Positions 42,100 to 53,475 of a DNA stretch of 64,000 nucleotides are shown here, piece after piece. Made by a program: the position numbers and the translations under genes. Source of the DNA: Streptomyces sp. H27-C3 (GTDB lineage: Bacteria > Actinomycetota > Actinomycetes > Streptomycetales > Streptomycetaceae); NCBI RefSeq assembly GCF_030063415.1, contig NZ_JASITA010000026.1, positions 51,792 through 115,791 of the forward strand. The letters are read 5' to 3'. The notes below the pieces were generated by a model, which ran no database searches, was not told the origin of the DNA, and saw only the letters and a list, made by a program, of their open reading frames with translations. Position 1 is the first letter of the stretch; the number at the start of each line of letters is the position of its first letter.

Positions 42100-42726
42100 C
42101 TACGCGTCAAAGGGCCGTGCGGGCCACGGGGCGTCGGCCGGGCGCAGCGTGTCGAGGCCCTCGCCTGCGAGCACGGCGGTGAGCGCGAGGGCGCCCACGA
42201 CCAGGCAGTTGTTGTGCAACTCCCCGGCGAGAACGCCGCGTACGAGATCGGCGAGGGGAACGCGGGCCTGCTCCATGTCGGCCTCTTCCTCCTCGACCTC
42301 GAAGCGCTCGCAGTCGGCCTCGGAGAGATCGCGGGCGAGGAAGATCCGTACCGCCTCGTCACAGCCGCCCGGCGTGGTGAAGACGTCAGTCAGCACCCGC
42401 CAGTCCTCGGCCTTGACGTGTGCCTCCTCGTAGAGCTCGCGCTGCGCCGCGTGCAGCGGGTTCTCGCCGGGGACGTCGAGCAGTCCCGCGGGGATCTCCC
42501 AGAGCTTGTGCCGTACGGGGTGGCGGTACTGACGGATGACCAGGACACACCCGGAGTCATCGAGGGCGAGGACCGCCACGGAGCCGGGGTGGACCTGGTA
42601 GTCACGGCGCACCACACCGCCACCGGGCATGACCACATCGTCCGTGCGGACACTGGTCTTGTTCCCCGTGAAGGGGGTGGTGGTCGCGGTGACCTGCCAC
42701 TCCTCGGGAGTGTCCTCGATGGCCAT
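42100..42726 (-). CDS. Nudix hydrolase, ADP-ribose pyrophosphatase-like
   Basis: This 208-aa protein has an ADPRase-type motif IPAGLLDVPGENPLHAAQRELYEEAHVKAEDW. The catalytic REx3EE is intact, while the closing Gly of the Nudix box is His. ADP-ribose pyrophosphatases make AMP and ribose 5-phosphate. ATG 42726 has GGAGG six to seven bases upstream; ATG 42732 is too close to it. Downstream of pyrG but separated by a hairpin. With NrtR, NadR and ARH it makes this window rich in ADP-ribose chemistry. Confidence 0.88.
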   Translation of the reverse strand: MAIEDTPEEWQVTATTTPFTGNKTSVRTDDVVMPGGGVVRRDYQVHPGSVAVLALDDSGCVLVIRQYRHPVRHKLWEIPAGLLDVPGENPLHAAQRELYEEAHVKAEDWRVLTDVFTTPGGCDEAVRIFLARDLSEADCERFEVEEEEADMEQARVPLADLVRGVLAGELHNNCLVVGALALTAVLAGEGLDTLRPADAPWPARPFDA

Positions 42727-42750
42727 GTACATCCTCCAAGCAAATGAGAA

Positions 42751-42788
42751 CCGGGGTGCCGGTCTCCTGAAAAAGACCCGCACCCCGG
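42751..42788 (-). terminator. hairpin between pyrG and the Nudix gene
   Basis: CCGGGGTGCCGGTCT (42751-42765) pairs with AGACCCGCACCCCGG (42774-42788) with one mismatch. It lies 18 bp beyond the pyrG stop. Confidence 0.65.
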
Positions 42789-42806
42789 AACCGTATCGCC
42801 TGTTGC

Positions 42807-44465
<1,659 letters not shown>

Positions 44466-44860
44466 CGCCAAGAGGGGGCTCCCGTGGTCGCGAGGTGAGG
44501 GTGCGTACCGGCTGCCGACCCGGGATTTCGGGAGGCGCCGTCGCTGCGGTCGGGGGTTCTCTGCCCACCGGTCCACGGGTTACCAGGGTAACAGCGACGA
44601 GGCGAGGACGCTTCCGGCCACGCGCCGGACCTCGTTCGACCTGCCGCTCACCTGCCGCTCACCCGTTCGGCGGACTCGCGTTGCCGAGACGGTCGCGCAG
44701 ATCACCGAGGTGCGTCGTATCCTGCTCGGATACATCGCTGCGAGCCGGCCGGCGAAGGCACCATCACCGCCCGCTCCCGGGTCCAAACGAGCTCGTCGAA
44801 GATCCCCTGACCGCACGTGCCCCACGGGGGCAGCAGCGGCCGTTCGACTGGAGATTGCAC
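44466..44860. other. divergent region between pyrG and the GH15 gene
   Basis: This 395-bp non-coding region has promoters for both genes. A 17-bp interrupted palindrome, GTATCC-TGCTC-GGATAC (44717-44733), lies 128 bp upstream of the GH15 start and is a candidate operator. No attenuator-like C-run or riboswitch was recognised in front of pyrG. Confidence 0.4.
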
Positions 44861-46663
44861 GTGGCCGGGCGCATCGAGGACTACGCACTTATCGGAGACA
44901 TGCAGACAGCGGCGCTGGTCTGCAGGGACGGCTCGGTCGACTGGCTGTGCCTCCCCCGCTTCGATTCCCATGCCGTATTTGCCGGACTTCTCGGCACCGA
45001 GGAACACGGATTCTGGCGGGTCGGCCCGGCGCACGCGGCCGATGCCGGACCACCGGCGGCGACCCGCCGCCGCTATCGCGGGGACTCACTGATCCTCGAA
45101 TCGGAGTGGGACACCCCGCGCGGCACGGTCAGAGTGACCGATTTCATGCCGCCGCGCGACGGCGCGCCCCAGCTGATCCGGATCGTGGAGGGCGTCAGCG
45201 GCCGGGTGCCCATGCGCTCCGCGCTGCGGATGCGTTTCAGTTACGGGCGTGTGGTGCCCTGGGTCCGCAAGGTCGACGCGCGCACCGTCGCCGTCGCCGG
45301 GCCCGACTCGGTGTGGCTGGATTCGGACACCGAGACCTACGGCAAGAACCTCACGACGTACTCCGATTTCACCGTCGCGCCCGGTGACCGGATCGCCTTC
45401 ACCATCAGCTGGCAGCCCTCCCACAAGGACGCGCCGCCGCTGCCCGAGCCCGAGGCCGCGCTGGAGGCCACGGCCGAATTCTGGCGCGACTGGGTGGACC
45501 ACTGCACGTACCACGGGCCCTACCGTGAGGCCGTGGTCCGCTCACTGATCACCCTGAAGGCGCTCACCTACGCCCCGACGGGCGGCATCGTCGCCGCGCC
45601 GACGACCTCACTGCCGGAGGACATCGGCGGCTCCCGCAACTGGGACTACCGCTACACCTGGCTGCGGGACGCCGCGATCACCCTGTCGTCGCTGCTGCGC
45701 ACCGGCTACCGCGAGGAGGCGCGGGCCTGGCGCGAGTGGCTGCTGCGCGCGGTCGCGGGCGATCCGGAGAATCTGCAGATCATGTACGGGATCGCGGGCG
45801 AGCGTGAGCTGGGCGAGGCCGAGCTCGACTGGCTGCCCGGGTACGAGAATTCGGGGCCGGTCCGGGTCGGCAACGGCGCGGCGGGCCAGCTGCAGCTGGA
45901 CGTGTACGGCGAGGTGACCGAGGCGCTCCACCTGGCCCATATGACGGGCCTGGCGCGCAACGACTACGCCGCGCTGCTCCAGCTCAAGCTGATCCGCTAC
46001 CTGGAGGACCACTGGGACCAGCCCGACGAGGGCATCTGGGAGGTCCGCGGCCCGCGCCGCCACTTCGTGCACTCCAAGGTGATGGCCTGGGTCGCGGTCG
46101 ACCGCACGATCAAGCTGATCGAGTCGGGCGACGCGGACGGTCCGATCGAGAAGTGGCGCGATCTGCGCGACGACATCCACCGCGATGTGTGCGAGAAGGG
46201 GTACGACCCGGAGCGCAACACCTTCACCCAGTCCTACGGCTCGAATGAGCTGGACGCCTCCCTGCTGCTCATTCCGCAGATGGGTTTCCTGCCGCCCGAC
46301 GACAAGCGGGTCATCGGCACCATCGAGGCGATCCAGCGGGAACTGTCCACGGAGGACGGTTTCGTACTGCGGTACCCGACGTCCGGTGACTCCCTGGGCG
46401 TGGACGGTCTGGAGGGCGACGAGGGCGCCTTCCTGGCGTGTTCGTTCTGGCTCGCCGACGACCTGGCGATGATCGGCCGGGTCGACGAGGCCCGGATCCT
46501 CTTCGAGAAGCTGCTGGCCCTGCGCAACGATCTGGGGCTGCTCGCCGAGGAATGGGACTCCAAGCTGCAGCGCCAGGTGGGGAACTTCCCGCAGGCGTTC
46601 AGCCACGTGCCGCTGATCGACACGGCGCTGCGGCTGACCGCGAGCGGAGCGTACGGCGGCTGA
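44861..46663 (+). CDS. glycoside hydrolase family 15 protein (glucoamylase/trehalase type)
   Basis: This 600-aa cytosolic hydrolase has N-terminal beta-sandwich RIEDYALIGDMQTAALVCRDGSVDWLCLPRFDS followed by an (alpha/alpha)6 barrel. The barrel shows GGSRNWDYRYTWLRDAAITLSSLL, YENSGPVRVGNGAAGQLQLDVYGE, the general-acid region around DQPDEGIWEVRGPRRHFVHSKVMAWVAVDR, and the base region LLAEEWDSKLQRQVGNFPQAFSHVPLI. GH15 members of this bacterial type hydrolyse trehalose or short glucans. Start GTG 44861 follows GGAG at 44850-44853. No signal peptide. Confidence 0.92.
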   Translation: MAGRIEDYALIGDMQTAALVCRDGSVDWLCLPRFDSHAVFAGLLGTEEHGFWRVGPAHAADAGPPAATRRRYRGDSLILESEWDTPRGTVRVTDFMPPRDGAPQLIRIVEGVSGRVPMRSALRMRFSYGRVVPWVRKVDARTVAVAGPDSVWLDSDTETYGKNLTTYSDFTVAPGDRIAFTISWQPSHKDAPPLPEPEAALEATAEFWRDWVDHCTYHGPYREAVVRSLITLKALTYAPTGGIVAAPTTSLPEDIGGSRNWDYRYTWLRDAAITLSSLLRTGYREEARAWREWLLRAVAGDPENLQIMYGIAGERELGEAELDWLPGYENSGPVRVGNGAAGQLQLDVYGEVTEALHLAHMTGLARNDYAALLQLKLIRYLEDHWDQPDEGIWEVRGPRRHFVHSKVMAWVAVDRTIKLIESGDADGPIEKWRDLRDDIHRDVCEKGYDPERNTFTQSYGSNELDASLLLIPQMGFLPPDDKRVIGTIEAIQRELSTEDGFVLRYPTSGDSLGVDGLEGDEGAFLACSFWLADDLAMIGRVDEARILFEKLLALRNDLGLLAEEWDSKLQRQVGNFPQAFSHVPLIDTALRLTASGAYGG

Positions 46664-46833
46664 GCCGCCGGGGTTCCGGAAGCGACCCACCTGCGTGACA
46701 TATGCCACAACAGGCAGGGGGTCGCTCAAAGCCCTCGCGGGGGCGACGAGTTGTCGGGGCAGGGGGCGCCGGGATCCGTCCCGTGACCCCGGGGTGATGG
46801 TCCTTGGACAGGCACGCGAGTAGCGTCCGCCGC

Positions 46834-48462
46834 ATGGACACTCAGGGCGGTATCACCGTGCAACGGGCACTTGAGCTGCCAGGACTCCGCGGCGGGCTGC
46901 CCGAGGTCGTCGCGGGCGCCGACCGGCTGAACCGCACGGTGCGGTGGGTGCACGCCGGTGAGGTCCCGAACATCGCCTCGCTCCTCAAGGGCGGCGAGCT
47001 GCTGCTCACGACCGGCCTCGGCCTCGGAACCCGCCCCGCAGAGCAGCGCGCCTTCGTCCGCAGGCTCGCGGACCGCAAGATCGCGGCGCTGGTGGTGGAG
47101 CTGGGTCCGCGCTTCAGCCGGCTGCCGTCGACGATCGTGGACACCGCGCGGGCGGCCGGGCTGCCGCTCGTACAACTGCACCGCGAAGTGGCCTTCGTGT
47201 CCGTGACCGAGGAGATCCACACCGAGATCGTCAACGGGCACTACACGCTGCTGCGGCGGGCCGAGGAGGTCCACCTGCGGTGTACGCAGGCGCTGCTCGG
47301 CGGGGGCGGGATCCCGCAGGTCCTCGGCATCCTCGCGGACTTCACCGCCAACCCGGTGTTCCTGGAGACGGCGGACGGTCAGCTGCTGTACGCCGCCGCA
47401 CCCGAGGCGGGTGAGGCCTGCGCCGACCCGTTGCAGGTGTGGGAGGGGCTGCGCGGGCAGCGGGAGGCGCGCGAGGAGGGGCCGCCCGCGAACGGCGTGC
47501 TGGTGGACGTGCCGGGCGGCGGGCACGGCGCGGGCGCCGTACGGGCCAGGATCGCCCTGCTCGCGGTGTCCGCCCCTCTGCTGCCCGTGCACCGGATCGC
47601 GGCGGAACGGGCCGCCGGAATCCTCGCGGTCGTCCTGATGCAGGCGCGCCAGGAGGAGGAGCTCGCGGCCCGCGGGCGCGGCGACTTCCTGACGGACCTG
47701 GCGCAGGGCCGCATCACCGCCGATGACGCCCCCGCGCAGGCCAGGGTGCTGGGCTTCAAGCCGGGCGACGGGCCGCTCCTGCCGGTGGTGATGCGGATGG
47801 CGGCCGAGCTGTCGCCGACGGGCAACTGGGCGGTGCTGGCGCGGGCCGTCCTGGAGGAGTTGTCGGCGGTGGGTGTGCCGGTACTCCTCGGCGTACGCCC
47901 CGTGGAGGGCCGGGTACCGCTGCTGCTCGGCCTGCGCACCGAATCCGAACGCACGGCGGTGGCCGACCGGGTCGCGGCGGCGCTGCGGGCCGGGGTGGAG
48001 CGAGCCGGCCTCGGGCGCGCGGGCGGCATTCCGCCGGTCGTGGTCGTCGGCGTCGCGGGCAACTGGACGGCGGCTTCGGCGGGTCTGCGGCACGCCGCGG
48101 AGACGGCGACGGCGGCGGAGGGACTCCCCGAGCGGCCCTGGTACGACGCCCGCCGCCTGGACATCGACCTGCTCCTCTGGCGCCTGCGCGAGCACCCGGA
48201 CCTGGCGGCCTTCGTGGACCGGGCGATCGGCCCGCTCCGCGACCACGACAGGACGGCGCGCCCGCCGCTGCTGCCCACCCTGCAGACGTTTCTCGCACAC
48301 GCGGGCCGCAAGGCGGAAACGGCCCGCGAGCTGCACCTGAACCGCCAGACGCTCTACAACCGGCTGGCGCGCATCTCGGAGTTGCTGGGCACCGACCTGG
48401 ACGACCCGCAAACGGTGCTGGCCCTTAGCCTGGCCCTGAGGGCCCGCCGCCACACGGCTTAG
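46834..48462 (+). CDS. PucR-family transcriptional regulator
   Basis: This 542-aa regulator has an N-terminal PucR purine-catabolism domain (ITVQRALELPGLRGGLPEVVAGADRLNRTVRWVHAGEVPNIASLLKGGELLLTTGLGLG), a GGDEF-related central region, and the C-terminal HTH_30 domain ending TARELHLNRQTLYNRLARISELLGTDLDDPQTVLALSLALRAR. ATG 46834 is chosen (MDTQGG); an upstream start adds 10 unlikely residues. A TAGCGT box 18 bp upstream hints at a short or leaderless transcript. Targets are not adjacent. Confidence 0.9.
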   Translation: MDTQGGITVQRALELPGLRGGLPEVVAGADRLNRTVRWVHAGEVPNIASLLKGGELLLTTGLGLGTRPAEQRAFVRRLADRKIAALVVELGPRFSRLPSTIVDTARAAGLPLVQLHREVAFVSVTEEIHTEIVNGHYTLLRRAEEVHLRCTQALLGGGGIPQVLGILADFTANPVFLETADGQLLYAAAPEAGEACADPLQVWEGLRGQREAREEGPPANGVLVDVPGGGHGAGAVRARIALLAVSAPLLPVHRIAAERAAGILAVVLMQARQEEELAARGRGDFLTDLAQGRITADDAPAQARVLGFKPGDGPLLPVVMRMAAELSPTGNWAVLARAVLEELSAVGVPVLLGVRPVEGRVPLLLGLRTESERTAVADRVAAALRAGVERAGLGRAGGIPPVVVVGVAGNWTAASAGLRHAAETATAAEGLPERPWYDARRLDIDLLLWRLREHPDLAAFVDRAIGPLRDHDRTARPPLLPTLQTFLAHAGRKAETARELHLNRQTLYNRLARISELLGTDLDDPQTVLALSLALRARRHTA

Positions 48463-48505
48463 CGCCGGCCCGGAGGGCTTCGGGAAGGGTGGGCCGGTCG
48501 GCCCG

Positions 48506-49603
48506 TCAGCCGGTCAACTCGTCATACACACTCAACACCTGCGTGACGGTCTCATCCTCCGTCGGCCAGGTGGCCGCCTGCGCCCGCCCGGCCTCCCCCA
48601 GCCACTGGCACCGCGCGGGATCCGCCAGCAACCGCACAACAGCCCCCGCAAGGGCCTCCGTGTCCCCGTAAGGAACAAGTTCGGCCGCGTCACCCACCAG
48701 CTCGGGCACCCCGCCGACCGCCGTGGCAACCAGCGGCACACCCGCCCGCAGAGCCTCCTGCGCGAGAAGGGAACGCGCCTCCCACCGGCTGGAAAGCACC
48801 GCGATGTCGGCGACGGCCAGCAGCTCGCCAATGTCCTCACGGTGCCCGATCAGCCTGACGGGCAGCGCCTCGGCCTCGATACGGCGCTGAAGCCCGCCCC
48901 GCTCACGGCCCTCTCCGGCGATGACCAGCAGAGGTACCGGGTCGAGATCGCGCCACGCACGGGCAGCGTCCAGCAGGGCTCCGTATCCCCGGTGCCGCAC
49001 GAGGCTCCCGACGGCCATGATCAACGGCCGGTCGACGGCGCCCAGTTCGGCGCGCGCCTTGCTCTCGTGGGCGTTCACCGACGGGCGCGGCGTGGGCACG
49101 GTGACCGGCGCGAGCCGCGCATCGCGCGCCCCCCGGTTGCGGGCCCGGTCGACGAGATCGGACGACGCCCCGAGCACGATGGCGGCTGCCTTGGCGGCCC
49201 TGCGCTCCAGCAGGCGTACGAGATGCCCGCGCGCACCCTCGGCGTGCGCCCGACTGTGCCAGGTGACGACCAGGGGAACGCGCCGCCCCCGCAACGCCAG
49301 CGCGGCCCGCACAGCGGCGTGGAGCCCGTGCGCGTGCACGATGTCCGCCCCGACGCAGGCCGCGCGCAGCGTACCGACGGCCGCGGGGTCGCTGCGCCCG
49401 GCCACGGCCACGAAATTGGCCCCGGCGCCGACGAAATCGTAGGTACGCTCCAGTTCGGCGGGGGCGCACACGGTGACCCGTACGCCCCGTGCGACGAGCC
49501 CGGCGGCCAGCGACCTGACGTGCGTGCTACTGCCCGCGCTGCCACCGCCCAGCACTTGGACAGCGCACAACGGCGACTGGCCGTACGGCGGGGTGCTGCT
49601 CAC
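48506..49603 (-). CDS. GT4-family glycosyltransferase
   Basis: This 365-aa GT-B glycosyltransferase has glycine-rich loop QVLGGGSAGSSTHVRSLAAGLVARG near residue 16, HAHGLHAAVRAALAL, and donor-site RPLIMAVGSLVRHRGYGALLDAARAW. The E-x7-E region is SSRWEARSLLAQEALRAGVPLVATAVGGVPELV. GTG 49603 with AGGAGC upstream is preferred over the longer frame from 49696. It lies convergent to the PucR gene and downstream of the MraY-like remnant. The acceptor is unknown. Confidence 0.88.
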   Translation of the reverse strand: MSSTPPYGQSPLCAVQVLGGGSAGSSTHVRSLAAGLVARGVRVTVCAPAELERTYDFVGAGANFVAVAGRSDPAAVGTLRAACVGADIVHAHGLHAAVRAALALRGRRVPLVVTWHSRAHAEGARGHLVRLLERRAAKAAAIVLGASSDLVDRARNRGARDARLAPVTVPTPRPSVNAHESKARAELGAVDRPLIMAVGSLVRHRGYGALLDAARAWRDLDPVPLLVIAGEGRERGGLQRRIEAEALPVRLIGHREDIGELLAVADIAVLSSRWEARSLLAQEALRAGVPLVATAVGGVPELVGDAAELVPYGDTEALAGAVVRLLADPARCQWLGEAGRAQAATWPTEDETVTQVLSVYDELTG

Positions 49604-49770
49604 GGTGGTCGGAGCTCCTGAGTCGGCGTCGGACGGTGGAAAGGGAGGTGTGACGTACTGCGCCAAGAATGCCAGTCCGCACGCGTGTTCCGGCACTGCG
49701 GAAGGACCGAATCCGTACCCGGAGCCGCAACGGCAGCACGGGGATCACTCACATGGGTGATCGTAGGGCG

Positions 49771-50515
49771 TCAGCGGTCGCCATGCGCCGCAGCCGCGAT
49801 CAGCGCTGCCGCGTGGAAGGCGAGCCCGGCCCTGCCCCGGCCCGCGGCGATGGCGACACCGAGCGCCGCACCGAGCGCATGGGCGCCCGTGTCACCGAGC
49901 ATGGTGCGCTGTTCGACGTCGTCTACCGCAACCGCCAAAGCGGCGCCCATCGGTGCCACCGCGAGCGCCCCTGCCCGTACCGCGCCCGAGCAGCCCCGGA
50001 ACCCCCAGCGCGAGCACCCCGGCAACGGCCCGCCCCGGTCGTACATCAATGAGATTGACAAGGTGCGCGGTGCCCGCGATCACCACCCCCGCAAGGGCCT
50101 TGTCGACCGGCCGCTCCTTGACCAGCGCCCCGGCGACAAGCCCGGCGGCCCCGACCCCGAACAGCTTCACGGCGCCACTGGTCACCTCGCCGCGCCGCAA
50201 CGCCCCCAGATGCGCCCGGAATCCACGCCGCCGATCCCCGGCCCCCACGAAGTCGTCGTAGGCCCCACAGGCCCCGGCACCCACCACGGCAACCACGACG
50301 GCGCCCCGCGCACGCACGGGAACATCCGCCAGGACCGCGCCCACCACACACCCGACAACAACAGCGGGACCGGCGCGGAGATCGACAACACGCCCGGCGA
50401 AATTCGTCCGCTCCCCCAGAGCGACTCCCCCGGGCGGCCACCGCCGCAGCGCACGACAGACACCGCGCGTCGCCCCCACCCCCAAGACGACTGCCCCACC
50501 ATTCACCACTGCCAT
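49771..50515 (-). pseudogene. MraY/WecA-like phosphoglycosyltransferase gene with a frameshift
   Basis: From ATG 50515 the frame gives a hydrophobic protein with GAYDDFVGAGDRRRGFRAHLGALRRGEVTSGAVKL and AHLVNLIDVRPGRAVAGVLALGVPGLLG. Near 49985-49990 the frame is lost; the continuation AVRAGALAVAPMGAALAVAVDD and the family motif MLGDTGAHALGAALGVAIAAG are in another frame to 49771. The joined product of about 248 residues has the YDD and GDTG motifs of polyprenyl-phosphate sugar-phosphate transferases but is shorter than MraY. A miniature element is inserted just before its start. Confidence 0.75.
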
Positions 50516-50525
50516 GCCCCAACCC

Positions 50526-50591
50526 TAACGACCTCGGAGGCGGAGTCGCAGGACGCCGGGAGCCCGCGCGCTATTGCCCCCGAGGTCGTAA
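50526..50591. mobile_element. miniature inverted-repeat element, copy 2 (60 bp, TAA duplication)
   Basis: The body is 50529-50588, flanked by TAA at 50526-50528 and 50589-50591. In reverse orientation it begins CGACCTCGGGGGCAATAG and follows copy 1 for about 54 bp with few differences, then ends in GAGGTCG. The left terminal repeat is shorter (9 bp perfect). No coding capacity. It lies 10 bp in front of the MraY-like start codon, so it forms the leader of that gene. Confidence 0.8.
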
Positions 50592-50864
50592 GAGGCCGCA
50601 TGCACCCCTGGGACTTCACCCACAGGAGCAGCGGATGAACCTGAGGAGACCCGTCGGCGGGAGGGTGCGGAACGCGGAGAGGGGTGGTGTTCGGGACGTA
50701 AAGCGTGATGTGTGGGCCTCCCCCGGGAGGGCTTTCGGTAACCCCGCAGGGCGGCTAAATCATGCAGTCCCGAACGCCGCCCCCGGAACGTCACGCACCC
50801 GCACCCACCACGCTCCACGCACCCGCACTGCAGCCCACTCCACGCATCCCGGCCGGCCAGAGAC

Positions 50865-52604
50865 CTACGCGTCCGAACGAGCCGCAGCCAGCAACTCCTC
50901 AGCATGCGCCCGAGCCGTCTCCGAGTCCTCCTGGCCCGCCAGCATCCGCGACAGCTCCCGGACCCGGCCCTCACCCTCCAGCACGGTCACACCACTACGG
51001 GTCACCGAGCCGTCGCTCGTCTTCTCGACCAGCAACTGCCGGTCGGCGAAGGCAGCGACCTGCGGCAGGTGTGTCACAACGACGACCTGAGCGGACTTGG
51101 CGAGCTTGGCCAGCCGCCGCCCGACCTCGACCGCCGCCTTTCCACCGACGCCCGCGTCGACCTCGTCGAAGAGGTACGTAGGCACCGGGTCCGATCCGGC
51201 GAAGACGACCTCCACCGCGAGCATCACCCGCGACAGCTCACCGCCCGAGGCACCCTTGGCGATCGGCCGCGGCAGGGTGCCCGGATGCGGGGCGAGCAAC
51301 AACTCGACCTCGTCCGCGCCGGCCGGGCCGTACGCGACGAGCCGGCCGCCCACCTCGATCCCGTTCTCCGGGTCCTCGGCCTGCTTGACGTCGATCGACA
51401 CGCGGGCGTGCGGCATGGCGAGCGAGGCCAGTTCCTCCGTGACGGCGTCGGCGAACCGCTTGGCGGCCTCCGTACGGGCGTCGGTCAGGGCCTGTGCCAG
51501 CCCGGCCAGTTCGCCCCGCAGCACATCGCGTTCCGCCGCCAGCTCACCGATCCGGTCGTCGTCGCCCTCCAGGTCGGTGAGACGTGCGGCGCCCTCCTGG
51601 GCCCACTGCAGGACGGCGGCGACATCCTCGCCGTACTTGCGGGTGAGCTGCGTGAGGGCCGCCCGACGCTCCTCCACCGCGGACAGCCGCAGCGGGTCGG
51701 CGTCGAGGTCGTCCGCGTATCCGGCCAGCTCTCCCGCGACATCGCCCAGCAGGATGCCGATCTCGCCGATGCGTTCGGCGAGGACGGCGAGCGCAGGATC
51801 GTGGGAGCGTACGGCGTCCAGGGCCCGGTGCGCCCCGGCGACCAGCACGGTCGCGTCGATGTCCTCGGCGTCCTCGGGGTTGCCGGCCAACGCGGCGTGC
51901 GCGACGGTCGCGGCCGAGGCCAGCGCCTCGGCGTGGCCCAGCCGTTCGGCCTCGGCGGCGAGTTCGACATCCTCGCCGGCCAGCGGCTCGACGCCGTTGA
52001 TCTCATCGAGGCCGAAGCGCAGCAGATCGGCTTCCTGGGCGCGCTCACGCGCACGGGTGGTCAACTCCTCCAGCTCCCCCGAGACGGACCGGAGGCGAAG
52101 GTGGGCCGCCGTGTACTTGACGTGCGGCACCGCGACGGCGTCGCCCGCGTACCGGTCGAGCGCCTGCCGCTGCCGGGCGGGTCGCAGCAGTCCCTGCTGG
52201 TCGGTCTGTCCGTGTACGGCGACGAGGTCATCGGCCAGTTCGGCCAGCAGCCCCACCGGCACGGAACGCCCGCCGAGGTGGGCGCGCGAGCGCCCCTCCG
52301 CCGATACGGTCCTGCTGACCAGTAGGGCCCCGTCGTCGAGTTCGGCGCCGGCCTCCCTGGCCCGCACTGCGGCAGGCGCGTCGGCGGGCATGGTGATCCG
52401 CCCCTCGACCACCGCGGCCTTGGCTCCCACCCGCACCAGGGCGGGATCGGCACGCCCGCCGAGCAGCAGCCCGAGGCTGGTGACGACCATGGTCTTGCCC
52501 GCGCCGGTCTCGCCGGTCACCGCCGTGAACCCCGGTGACAGCTCGACGACAGCATCGTCGATAACGCCCAGCGACCGTATCCGCATCTCCTCCAACACGG
52601 ACAC
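50865..52604 (-). CDS. recN: DNA repair protein RecN
   Basis: This 579-aa SMC-like ATPase acts early in double-strand break repair. Walker A GETGAGKT is near residue 31-38, and a central coiled-coil region spans about 150-370 (RERAQEADLLRF, ERRAALTQLTRKYGED and others). Signature KGASGGELSRVMLAVEVV is near 455 and Walker B TYLFDEVDAGVGGKAA near 480, with switch VVTHLPQVAAFAD. GTG 52604 gives MSVLEEMRIRSLGVID; TTG 52595 or ATG 52586 are alternative starts. Confidence 0.96.
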   Translation of the reverse strand: MSVLEEMRIRSLGVIDDAVVELSPGFTAVTGETGAGKTMVVTSLGLLLGGRADPALVRVGAKAAVVEGRITMPADAPAAVRAREAGAELDDGALLVSRTVSAEGRSRAHLGGRSVPVGLLAELADDLVAVHGQTDQQGLLRPARQRQALDRYAGDAVAVPHVKYTAAHLRLRSVSGELEELTTRARERAQEADLLRFGLDEINGVEPLAGEDVELAAEAERLGHAEALASAATVAHAALAGNPEDAEDIDATVLVAGAHRALDAVRSHDPALAVLAERIGEIGILLGDVAGELAGYADDLDADPLRLSAVEERRAALTQLTRKYGEDVAAVLQWAQEGAARLTDLEGDDDRIGELAAERDVLRGELAGLAQALTDARTEAAKRFADAVTEELASLAMPHARVSIDVKQAEDPENGIEVGGRLVAYGPAGADEVELLLAPHPGTLPRPIAKGASGGELSRVMLAVEVVFAGSDPVPTYLFDEVDAGVGGKAAVEVGRRLAKLAKSAQVVVVTHLPQVAAFADRQLLVEKTSDGSVTRSGVTVLEGEGRVRELSRMLAGQEDSETARAHAEELLAAARSDA

Positions 52605-52771
52605 GACCTTACGAGGTCTGGCGCCCGGTGTGCGACGGCCCCCGCTCCCTCACCCTCCAGGAACTCCCCAGGAGCGCCTCGGTGCCGCTCCGGCTGGTAC
52701 GGAAAACCCCACCCCGAGTCCGGGTGGTCACCCCATGGTGCCCGCATCCGCCACCCGGCACTCTGAATCCC

Positions 52772-53475
52772 ATGAGTACGGGATTGGCGCGATCGGCCCT
52801 GCGTGGACGCCGCCCCGCCTTCGTCGGCACGGCGGTGGCCGCGCTGTTCGCGGCGACCGTGGTGGGCGCGTCGACGACCATGCTGACGGTGACGACCGCC
52901 GACTGCGTCTCGGTCGGCGTGAGCGACATGGTGACCGTCCTGCTGATCGGATCCATCTACATGTCGATTTTTGTCGTCGTGTCGACGATGGGCACGGCCG
53001 TGATCCAGCAGCATCGCGAGCTCGCACCGGTCCGCTCGATCGGGGCCCGGCCGCGGCAGGTCCACCGGGCCGTGGCCGTTCAAGCCCTGGCCGCGTCGCT
53101 GCCCGCGTCGCTGCCCGCAGCGGTCACCGGCTGTGCGCTGGGCCCGCCCTGGTTCGACGGGATGCGGAGCCACGGGCTGATACCACCCCAGGTGGACCTC
53201 CACTTCAGCTGGGTCGCGCTGCCGGTCTGCCTCGTGGTCGCCGTGCTGACCTCCACTGCCGCCGCGCTGCTGGCCTCGCTGCGCCGCTCGCTGCTGCGCC
53301 CCGCCAAGGCGCTCGACGAGGCCTCGGCGGGCCGCCGCGGCCTCGGCCTGCTCGGGCCCCACTCGGCCTGCCGGCCGTCACGGGCGGGGTGCTGCTGTCC
53401 GTCCTGCTGTCCAAGCAGCCGCCGGGAGAGGCCGCCGAAGGAGCCTTCCTCGTACTGACCGACTCAGCTCCACGC
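52772..53475 (+). pseudogene. truncated FtsX-like ABC permease
   Basis: From ATG 52772 (MSTGLARSALRGRRPAFVGT) the sequence has an N-terminal helix (AAVALFAATVVGAST-like), then VTVLLIGSIYMSIFVVVSTMGTAVIQQHRELAPVRSIGARPRQV, the hallmark of FtsX-type permeases. Two more helices follow, up to RPAKALDEASAGRRGLGLL. At about 53358-53365 the frame shifts (LPAVTGGVLLSVLLSKQPP continues in another frame), and homology ends near 53475 without the second half of the permease. It lies on the opposite strand between nadK and recN and has no ATPase partner. Confidence 0.75.
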
